Below, piece after piece: positions 7,074 to 13,304 of a DNA stretch of 18,038 nt. The position numbers and the translations under genes are program-made. This DNA is from DAOTYX01 sp034434635. GTDB taxonomy: Bacteria > Chloroflexota > Anaerolineae > B4-G1 > DUEL01. Under the pieces are notes generated by a model, which made no database searches, had not been told where the DNA came from, and saw only the letters and a program-made list of their open reading frames with translations. Numbering within the stretch: the stretch's first letter is position 1; the number at the start of each line of letters is the position of its first letter. Location of the stretch: assembly GCA_034434635.1 (NCBI GenBank), contig DAOTYX010000196.1, positions 1-18,038 of the forward strand, in the 5' to 3' direction.

Positions 7074-8258
7074 GTGGACCTGTTCTCAAAGTGCGCAGCC
7101 TTCACGGAGGCAAAAGAGGTGCAGGCGATGGGCCTGTACCCCTACTTCATCCCCCTCACCAACAGCGAGGGGGACATCGCCTGGGTGGGCGACCACAAGG
7201 TCATCATGGCCGGTTCGAACAACTACCTGGGGTTGACCACTCACCCCAAAGTACGCCAGGCGGCGATGGACGCTCTGCAGCATTACGGCACCAGTTGTAC
7301 CGGCTCCCGCTTCCTCAACGGCACGCTGGAACTCCACCTGGAACTGGAGCGCAGACTGGCCCAGTTCGTGGGCAAGGAGGCCGCGCTCGTCTTCTCCACC
7401 GGCTATCAGACCAACGTCGGCACGATCTCGGCGCTGGTGGGGCGGTCGGACTTCGTCATCACCGACAAAGAGGACCACGCCAGCATCCTCGACGGCTGTC
7501 GGCTCTCCTACGGCACCCTGCGCCGCTTCCCGCACAACGACGTCGAAGCGTTGGATCGGCTGCTGGCCAGCCTGCCCAAAGAGACAGGACGGCTGGTGGT
7601 GGTGGATGGCGTCTTCAGCATGGGCGGGGACATCGCCCCGCTGCCCGACCTGATCGCCGTCTGCCAGAAGCATGGGGCGCGGTTGATGGTGGACGATGCC
7701 CACTCCATCGGTGTGCTGGGCGACGGACGAGGCACGGCAGCCCACTTCGGCGTCACCGACCAGGTGGACCTGATCATGGGCACCTTCAGCAAGTCCTTCG
7801 CCAGCCTGGGCGGTTTCGTCGCCGGCGATGCTGAGGTGATGCACTACGTCCAGCACCACGCCCGCTCGCTCATCTTCAGCGCCAGCATCCCCCCCGCCAA
7901 CACCGCCGCTGCCCTGGCCGCGCTGGAGGTGATGATCGAGGAGCCAGAGCGGGCCCGCCGCGTCATGGCCATCGGCGAACGCATGCGGCAGGGCTTCCGC
8001 GCTATGGGCTTCAATGTCGGCAACAGCCAGACCCCCATCGTCCCGGTGGTCATCGGCGAGGATCTGAAGACCTTCCAGGCATGGAAGATGCTCTTCGAGG
8101 CTGGCGTCTACACCAACCCGGTCATCTCCCCGGCGGTGCCCGAAGGCCAGGCCCTGCTGCGCACCTCCTACATCGCCACCCACACCGACGAGCAGTTGGA
8201 CTTCGTGCTCGACGCGTTCGGCAAGATGGGACGTGCGTTAGGAATCATCGCTGCTTGA
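7074..8258 (+). CDS. alpha-oxoamine synthase, serine palmitoyltransferase-like (KBL/AONS family)
   Basis: This PLP enzyme condenses an amino acid with an acyl-CoA, with loss of CO2 in most family members. It has 394 residues, the usual family length. Visible are G-S-N-N-Y-L-G-L (48-55), G-S-R-F-L-N-G-T (77-84), D-H-A-S (134-137) with PLP-stacking H135, and V-D-D-A-H-S (206-211) with D207 and H210. G-T-F-S-K-S-F-A-S carries the PLP lysine K240. The G-T-F-S-K-S-F form and L-Y-P-Y-F near residue 21 match, from memory, the Bacteroides-type serine palmitoyltransferase better than E. coli Kbl (G-T-L-G-K-A) or BioF. Automatic annotation may say 8-amino-7-oxononanoate synthase or glycine C-acetyltransferase. 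The GTG start at 7074 is 4 nt after AAAGGGGG; the next ATG (7128) would remove conserved residues. It has its own promoter. Its stop codon lies inside the next promoter. Acyl-chain and amino acid specificity are unproven. Confidence 0.85.
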   Translation: MDLFSKCAAFTEAKEVQAMGLYPYFIPLTNSEGDIAWVGDHKVIMAGSNNYLGLTTHPKVRQAAMDALQHYGTSCTGSRFLNGTLELHLELERRLAQFVGKEAALVFSTGYQTNVGTISALVGRSDFVITDKEDHASILDGCRLSYGTLRRFPHNDVEALDRLLASLPKETGRLVVVDGVFSMGGDIAPLPDLIAVCQKHGARLMVDDAHSIGVLGDGRGTAAHFGVTDQVDLIMGTFSKSFASLGGFVAGDAEVMHYVQHHARSLIFSASIPPANTAAALAALEVMIEEPERARRVMAIGERMRQGFRAMGFNVGNSQTPIVPVVIGEDLKTFQAWKMLFEAGVYTNPVISPAVPEGQALLRTSYIATHTDEQLDFVLDAFGKMGRALGIIAA

Positions 8259-8283
8259 CACAATTCCCCCTCCAGGGTATACT
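8255..8283 (+). promoter_or_regulatory. near-consensus promoter for the ABC exporter pair, overlapping the previous stop codon
   Basis: TTGACA (8255-8260) is followed after exactly 17 bp by TATACT (8278-8283). The upstream gene's TGA stop (8256-8258) is embedded in the -35 box. An inverted repeat CCAGGG (8272-8277) and CCCTGG (8285-8290) brackets the -10, a plausible operator. Transcription should begin near 8290, leaving a leader of about 108 nt before the GTG at 8398. Confidence 0.8.
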
Positions 8284-8326
8284 CCCCTGGCAAGCCCCCT
8301 GGTGGGCTCTGCCCCGAACTGAAGAT

Positions 8327-8352
8327 GCCGCCCAGTCTACTTGCTGGGCGGC
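8327..8352 (+). terminator. leader hairpin: attenuator or read-through terminator
   Basis: Arms GCCGCCCAG (8327-8335) and CTGGGCGGC (8344-8352) pair perfectly over 9 bp with an 8-nt loop. It lies inside the predicted leader of the ABC exporter transcript, 45 nt before the start codon. The bases after it (TTCGCTTCC) are pyrimidine-rich but not a clean U-run. It could stop read-through from the oxoamine synthase gene or act as an attenuator of the exporter transcript. Confidence 0.45.
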
Positions 8353-8397
8353 TTCGCTTCCCCGGCTGATGGTCTTGCAGAACGAGGGAGGTTCGCC

Positions 8398-10209
8398 GTG
8401 GCCTCATCCGTCCCACTGCTCAAATACGACCTGCGCCAGGCGGTCACTGAGAACCGCCTGGTCGGCCTGTGGCGGCTGATGACCGGCTTCCATCTCATCT
8501 ACCTGGCGGCCACGCTGAGCCTGGGCCTGGCGGCGACCGCTCGCACCGCCACCTACCTGCTGCTGCGCACCTTCGTGGACCACGTCCTGGGTCAGGCCGG
8601 GCTGGCCGGCACGCTGCCCTACGCCCTGGGCTTCGTGGCCCTGGCAGCGGCGGAAGGGGGCTTCAGTTTCCTCAGCGGAAGGCTGGCTGCGCGCACCGCC
8701 GAGGGGGTGGCGTTGCGACTGCGCAACAGCATGTTCGACCATATCCAGCGCCTCTCCTTCGCCTATCACGACCGCACTCCCACCGGCGAACTGATCCAGC
8801 GTTCCACCTCCGACGTGGACGCCCTGCGCCGTTTCTTCGCCGATCAGGCCATCGGCGCAGGACGCGTGGTGTTGCTGTTCGTCATCAACCTGACCGCGCT
8901 GCTGAACCTCAACGCCCGCCTGGCGCTCATCTCCATCGTCGTCGTGCCGCTGATCCTCGTCGTCTCCTATTTCTTCTTCCGCCGGCTCTCGCGTATCTAC
9001 GAGGCCTACCAGGAACAGGAAGCGGTGCTTTCGACCACCCTGCAGGAGAACCTGACCGGCATGCGGGTGGTCAAGGCCTTCGCCCGCCAGGAGCACGAAC
9101 GGGACCGCTTCGAGCGCGTCAACTGGGAGAAGTTCCGCCGCGGCCGGCTCCTGACGGTGATGCACGCCTACTTCTGGCCGGCTACTGACATCCTCTGCGC
9201 CATGCAGATGCTGGCCGGTTACACGATTGGGGCGCTCATGGCGATGCGCCAGGAGATCAGCGTGGGCACCTACCTGGCCTACGCTGGACTGGTGGTCTGG
9301 CTGATCTGGCCCATGCGCAACCTGGGCCGGCTCATCGTGCAGATGTCCGTCGGCCTGGTCTCCTACCGTCGCGTGGCCGCCGTGCTCCAGGAGGAACAGG
9401 AACCGCTGGAGGAAGGCACGGTCGCCCCGCCCCCCAGCCTGCGCGGGGAAGTGGTCTTCGATAACGTCTGCTTCGAGTACGGCGAGGGTGGAGAGGTGCT
9501 GAAGGATATCTCCTTCCACTGCGCGCCGGGCCATGTGGTGGCGCTGTTGGGCTCCACCGGATCCGGCAAGACCACCCTGGTCAACCTGCTGCCGCGCTTC
9601 TACGACTACACCAGCGGTAGCCTGACCCTGGATGGGGTCGAACTGACCCGCTACCCGCGCCGCTTCCTGCGCCAGCAGATCGGCATCGTCGAACAGGAGC
9701 CGTTTCTCTTCTCGCGCTCCATCCGCGAGAACATCACCTACGGCGTGGGGCGAAGGGTCCCCGACGCCGAGATCGAGGCTGCCGCCCGCGCCGCCGCCAT
9801 CCACGATGACATCATGGCCCTCCCCAACGGCTACGACACGATCATCGGGGAAAAGGGCGTCACCCTCTCCGGCGGGCAGAAGCAGCGCGTGGCCATTGCC
9901 CGCACGCTATTGAAGAACCCACGGCTGCTCATCCTCGACGACGCCACCTCGTCAGTGGATACGGAGACGGAAGAGGAGATCCGCACCGCGCTGGAGCGGC
10001 TGATGGAAGGACGTACCACCTTCATCATCGCCCACCGCGTGCAGAGCGTGATGCGCGCCGACCTGATCCTGGTGCTGGACAAAGGGGAAATCGTCCAGCG
10101 CGGCACGCACGAGACGCTGATCACCCAGCCGGGCATCTATCAGCAGGTCTACGCGCTGCAGACCCGCCTCGAGGCGGAAATGGAACTGGTGACCGATGGC
10201 CGTCCTTGA
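8398..10209 (+). CDS. ABC exporter half-transporter, subunit 1 (degenerate catalytic site)
   Basis: This is a fused six-helix membrane domain and nucleotide-binding domain of the MsbA/LmrCD type, 603 residues. Numbering from GTG 8398, the membrane domain fills about 25-325. The NBD has Walker A G-S-T-G-S-G-K-T (385-392), an intact signature L-S-G-G-Q (490-494), Walker B L-L-I-L-D-D-A-T-S (510-518) and the H-loop A-H-R (545-547). The residue after the Walker B aspartate is Asp, not the catalytic Glu, so this subunit's ATP site should be weakly hydrolytic. The frame is open further upstream, but GTG 8398 has AGGGAGG 6 nt before it and the earlier codons lie in the leader hairpin. Its 3' end overlaps the next gene by 14 bp. 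With that partner it should form one heterodimeric exporter for lipids or drugs. Confidence 0.93.
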   Translation: MASSVPLLKYDLRQAVTENRLVGLWRLMTGFHLIYLAATLSLGLAATARTATYLLLRTFVDHVLGQAGLAGTLPYALGFVALAAAEGGFSFLSGRLAARTAEGVALRLRNSMFDHIQRLSFAYHDRTPTGELIQRSTSDVDALRRFFADQAIGAGRVVLLFVINLTALLNLNARLALISIVVVPLILVVSYFFFRRLSRIYEAYQEQEAVLSTTLQENLTGMRVVKAFARQEHERDRFERVNWEKFRRGRLLTVMHAYFWPATDILCAMQMLAGYTIGALMAMRQEISVGTYLAYAGLVVWLIWPMRNLGRLIVQMSVGLVSYRRVAAVLQEEQEPLEEGTVAPPPSLRGEVVFDNVCFEYGEGGEVLKDISFHCAPGHVVALLGSTGSGKTTLVNLLPRFYDYTSGSLTLDGVELTRYPRRFLRQQIGIVEQEPFLFSRSIRENITYGVGRRVPDAEIEAAARAAAIHDDIMALPNGYDTIIGEKGVTLSGGQKQRVAIARTLLKNPRLLILDDATSSVDTETEEEIRTALERLMEGRTTFIIAHRVQSVMRADLILVLDKGEIVQRGTHETLITQPGIYQQVYALQTRLEAEMELVTDGRP

Positions 10210-11983
10210 CTTCGAGGAAGAGGAGTTCCAGACCCGTTTCAACGGGCGCACCCTGCTGCGCACCCTGGCCCAGACGCGCCCACACTGGCGTTGGGTGGTC
10301 GGCTTCCTGGTGGCCGTGGCCTTCGTCTCCCTGACCGACGCCACCTTCACCTACCTGGGCAAGCGCATCGTGGATGAGGGCATCCTGGCCAACAACCCCC
10401 ACGCGCTGGCGCGGATCGTGGTCTTCTACGCGGCGCTGGTACTGACCCAGGCGGTGGGAGTGTTCGCCTTCATCTACTGGGCCGGCGTGCTGGGCGAGCG
10501 CATCGAGTACGACCTGCGCCAGCGGATGTTCAACCACCTGCAGACGCTGTCGCTGTCCTACTTCAGCCGCACCCCAGTGGGCTGGATCATGGCCCGCGTC
10601 ACCTCCGACTCGGAGCGCATCGCGCAACTGGTGACCTGGGGCATGCTGGACGTCACCTGGGGGGCGCTGAACATCCTCACCTCGCTGGCCTTCATGCTCA
10701 GTATCAACTGGCGGCTGGCGCTGATCGTCCTGGCCGTCGTGCCCCTGTTGCTGGTCGTGGCCGCGCAGTTCCGCAAGCGCATCCTGGCGGAGTTCCGCCG
10801 CGCGCGGCGCATCAACTCCAAGATCGTCGGCGCGTACAACGAGAACATCACCGGCGTGCGGGTGGTCAAGGCGCTGTGCCGCGAGGAGGAGAACCTGCGG
10901 GAGTTCTCCCAACTCTCCAGCGAGATGTACCGCGCCTCCTACCGCGCCGCCTGGCTCTCGGCGCTGTTCCTGCCGGCAGTGCAGATCATCGGCGCGACGG
11001 CCGTGGGCTGCATCCTCGCTGCTACCGGCCTGCGCCTCGATTGGGGCGGGTTGACCATCGGCGGCCTCCAGGCCTTCGTCTCCTACGTGACCTTCATGCT
11101 CTGGCCGGTGCAGGACCTGGCCCGCGTCTACGCCGAGATGCAGCACGCCATCGCCTCTGCCGAGCGGGTCTTCTCCCTCATTGACGCCGTGCCAGAAGTA
11201 CACGACCGCCCCGACGCCTTCGACCCCGGCACGATCCGCGGGGAGATCGAGTTCTACCACGTGGATTTCTACTACGAGCCGGACCAGCCCGTGCTGCGCG
11301 ACTTCTGCCTCACCGTGCAGCCGGGGGAGAAGATCGCCCTGGTCGGTCCCACCGGCGGAGGGAAGACCACCATCGTCAACCTGCTCTGCCGCTTCTACGA
11401 GCCCCGCCGCGGCGTCATCCGCATCAACGGGGTGGACTACACACGCTTCACGCTGCACGCCATCCAGTCCCGCATCGGGGTGGTGCTGCAGACGCCGCAC
11501 CTCTTCTCCGGCACCGTGCGGGAGAACATCCGCTACGGTCGCCTGGACGCGACGGATGAGGAGATCGAACAGGCCGCCCGGCTGGCCGGCGCCCACGACT
11601 TCATCGTCACCCTGGAGCACGGCTACGACGAGGAGGTCGGCGAGGGAGGCAATCGGCTCTCCGTGGGCCAGAAACAGCTCATCAGCCTGGCCCGCGCCGT
11701 CCTGGCCCAGCCGGAGGTGTTCGTGATGGACGAGGCGACCAGCGCGGTGGACACGCTGACCGAGGCGCTGATCCAGCGCGGCATGGAACGGTTGATGGAG
11801 GGACGTACCTCGTTCCTCATCGCCCACCGCCTCTCGACCATCCGCCGCGCCGACCGCATCCTGTTCATCGAGAACGGCCAGATCGTCGAGATGGGCACGC
11901 ACGCCGAACTCTTGCGTCAGCGCGGACGCTACTATCGGCTGTACACGCAGCAGTTCCAGCAGGCGGCGTGGACCGCGGTGTGA
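10196..11983 (+). CDS. ABC exporter half-transporter, subunit 2 (degenerate signature)
   Basis: This is the partner of the preceding gene, 595 residues with the same membrane-domain/NBD layout. A charged N-terminus (D-F-E-E-E-E-F) precedes TM1 at about 33-53. The NBD carries Walker A G-P-T-G-G-G-K-T (384-391), signature L-S-V-G-Q (488-492, Val in place of the usual Gly), Walker B V-F-V-M-D-E-A-T-S with catalytic E513, and H-loop histidine H544. It therefore supplies the good Walker B while subunit 1 supplies the good signature, as in heterodimeric exporters such as TM287/288 and LmrCD. The ATG at 10196 lies inside the end of subunit 1, and the 14-bp overlap implies coupled synthesis and roughly equal amounts. 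No strong Shine-Dalgarno is visible at this junction. The substrate is unknown. Confidence 0.93.
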   Translation: MAVLDFEEEEFQTRFNGRTLLRTLAQTRPHWRWVVGFLVAVAFVSLTDATFTYLGKRIVDEGILANNPHALARIVVFYAALVLTQAVGVFAFIYWAGVLGERIEYDLRQRMFNHLQTLSLSYFSRTPVGWIMARVTSDSERIAQLVTWGMLDVTWGALNILTSLAFMLSINWRLALIVLAVVPLLLVVAAQFRKRILAEFRRARRINSKIVGAYNENITGVRVVKALCREEENLREFSQLSSEMYRASYRAAWLSALFLPAVQIIGATAVGCILAATGLRLDWGGLTIGGLQAFVSYVTFMLWPVQDLARVYAEMQHAIASAERVFSLIDAVPEVHDRPDAFDPGTIRGEIEFYHVDFYYEPDQPVLRDFCLTVQPGEKIALVGPTGGGKTTIVNLLCRFYEPRRGVIRINGVDYTRFTLHAIQSRIGVVLQTPHLFSGTVRENIRYGRLDATDEEIEQAARLAGAHDFIVTLEHGYDEEVGEGGNRLSVGQKQLISLARAVLAQPEVFVMDEATSAVDTLTEALIQRGMERLMEGRTSFLIAHRLSTIRRADRILFIENGQIVEMGTHAELLRQRGRYYRLYTQQFQQAAWTAV

Positions 11984-11987
11984 CGCG

Positions 11988-12017
11988 GTGCCACAGCACC
12001 CATTCTTGTGATACAAT
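11988..12017 (+). promoter_or_regulatory. recF promoter with extended -10
   Basis: An extended -10, TG-A-TACAAT, occupies 12009-12017. GTGCCA (11988-11993) is a four-of-six -35 match at 18 bp spacing. The expected transcription start, about 7 nt after the -10, falls at or next to the ATG at 12025. A 5-bp hairpin (GGTGC/GCACC, 11987-12000) overlaps the -35 and is too weak to call a terminator. Confidence 0.6.
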
Positions 12018-12024
12018 ACGGCCT

Positions 12025-13266
12025 ATGCATCTGCAGTCGCTGAGCCTGGAACACTTCCGCAACTACGTCCGCCTGGAGCAGGATTGGCCGACGGGGCCAG
12101 TGCTGCTGTGCGGCGCGAACGCCCAGGGCAAGACCAGCCTGCTGGAGGCGATCTACGTCCTGGCGACCGCCCATTCGCCGCTGACTCACGTGGACCAGCA
12201 CCTCATCAACTGGAGCGCGCGCCAGCAGGGCCTTGACTACGCCCGCCTGCGCGCGGAGGTGGTCTCCCGCCGGGGATCGCGCGAGATCGGCATCGCGCTG
12301 GCGCAGACACAGACGCGCAACGGCGCGACCCGGCTGCAGAAGCGGGTGCTGCTCGACCGCAAGCCTGCCCCCCAACGCGCGCTGAGTGGGCAACTGAATG
12401 TGGTGCTCTTCCTGCCCCAGGACGTAGACCTGGTGGCCGGCCCGCCGGCCGGACGGCGACGCTACCTGGACGAAACGCTGGGTCAGGTGGACGCCGACTA
12501 CGCCGCCGCCCTGGAGACCTACAACGAGACGCTGCACCAACGCAACATCCTCCTGCGTCACCTGCAGGAAGAGGGGGGCGACCCGACCCAACTGGATCCG
12601 CTCGACGAACGGCTGGCGCGCAGCGGGGTGGCCGTCTCGCAGGGCCGCCGTCGCCTGATCGCCAGACTCTCGCGCCACGCGGCCCGCTTCCACCACGAAC
12701 TGAGCAACCACCAGGAGTGGCTGCAACTGGAGTACGAGCCCAACTTCGACCCCGCCCGCCCGCCGGCGGCAAAAGCCTATCAGCCCGACCTGCCGCTGGA
12801 AGAGCCTGCCGGCCCGCCCAACGGCATCAGCACAGAAGACCTGGTGACCGCCTTCCACGCCCGCCTGCGCCAGCGACGACGGGAGGAGATCGAGCGCGGG
12901 ATGACCCTCACCGGCCCGCACCGCGACGAGATGCGCTTCATCGCCGACAAGGTGGACCTGGGCACCTTCGGCTCGCGGGGACAGCAACGCACGGCGGTGC
13001 TCGCGCTGAAGATGGCGCAACTGGAATGGATGAAGGAGCAGACCCGCGAAGCGCCGGTGCTCCTGCTCGACGAGGTGCTGGCGGAACTGGACCAGGGGCG
13101 CCGAAGGCTGTTGTTGGCCCAGGTGGAGCAGGTAGAACAGGCCTTCCTCACCGCCACCGACCCGGAGATGTTCGACGCCGGGTTCCGCGAACGGGCGACG
13201 CTGTTCCGCGTGGAGGGAGGAGTGGTTGGGATGACGCGAGGGCGTGGAGACGCAGCGGGGCCATGA
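12025..13266 (+). CDS. recF: DNA replication and repair protein RecF
   Basis: RecF is an SMC-like ATPase that helps RecOR load RecA at single-strand gaps. The 413-residue protein begins M-H-L-Q-S-L-S-L-E-H-F-R-N-Y, typical for the family. It has Walker A G-A-N-A-Q-G-K-T-S (30-38), L-T-G-P-H-R-D-E (295-302), the ABC-type signature S-R-G-Q-Q-R (317-322) and Walker B L-L-L-D-E-V-L-A-E-L-D (346-356). It is about 40-50 residues longer than usual. A Pro/Ala-rich stretch at about 240-275 may be a lineage insertion. ATG 12025 is chosen over an upstream in-frame start at 11968, which lies within the previous gene. No Shine-Dalgarno precedes 12025, and the -10 is 8 nt upstream, suggesting a leaderless mRNA. 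It is not beside dnaA or dnaN here. It converges on the next gene with 38 bp between stops. Confidence 0.94.
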   Translation: MHLQSLSLEHFRNYVRLEQDWPTGPVLLCGANAQGKTSLLEAIYVLATAHSPLTHVDQHLINWSARQQGLDYARLRAEVVSRRGSREIGIALAQTQTRNGATRLQKRVLLDRKPAPQRALSGQLNVVLFLPQDVDLVAGPPAGRRRYLDETLGQVDADYAAALETYNETLHQRNILLRHLQEEGGDPTQLDPLDERLARSGVAVSQGRRRLIARLSRHAARFHHELSNHQEWLQLEYEPNFDPARPPAAKAYQPDLPLEEPAGPPNGISTEDLVTAFHARLRQRRREEIERGMTLTGPHRDEMRFIADKVDLGTFGSRGQQRTAVLALKMAQLEWMKEQTREAPVLLLDEVLAELDQGRRRLLLAQVEQVEQAFLTATDPEMFDAGFRERATLFRVEGGVVGMTRGRGDAAGP

Positions 13267-13304
13267 GGGCACGCTTCATCGCGCCCCACCGCGGATGCGC
13301 GGCG

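Noticed and set aside
6809..7834. Plus-strand open frame crossing the intergenic region and the oxoamine synthase gene
   Set aside because: Out of frame with the conserved enzyme and it runs through palindromes and both promoters; a shadow.
8404..9804. A 466-codon minus-strand open frame opposite ABC subunit 1
   Set aside because: Same kind of antisense shadow; low-complexity composition and no ribosome binding site or domain.
11987..12000. Rho-independent terminator after the ABC exporter genes (GGTGC/GCACC)
   Set aside because: The stem is only 5 bp with a weak following T content, and it overlaps the recF -35; not convincing.
10121..12016. A 631-codon open frame on the minus strand opposite the ABC exporter genes
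   Set aside because: It is the antisense shadow of two clearly conserved ABC genes; the translation is Gly/His/Asp/Gln-rich with no recognisable domain, as expected from codon bias in GC-rich DNA.
11932..13272. A 446-codon minus-strand open frame opposite recF
   Set aside because: recF on the plus strand has all family motifs; the antisense frame has none.
13289..13302. Hairpin CCGCG/CGCGG between recF and the RACo-like gene
   Set aside because: Short stem in GC-rich DNA without a T-tract; expected by chance.
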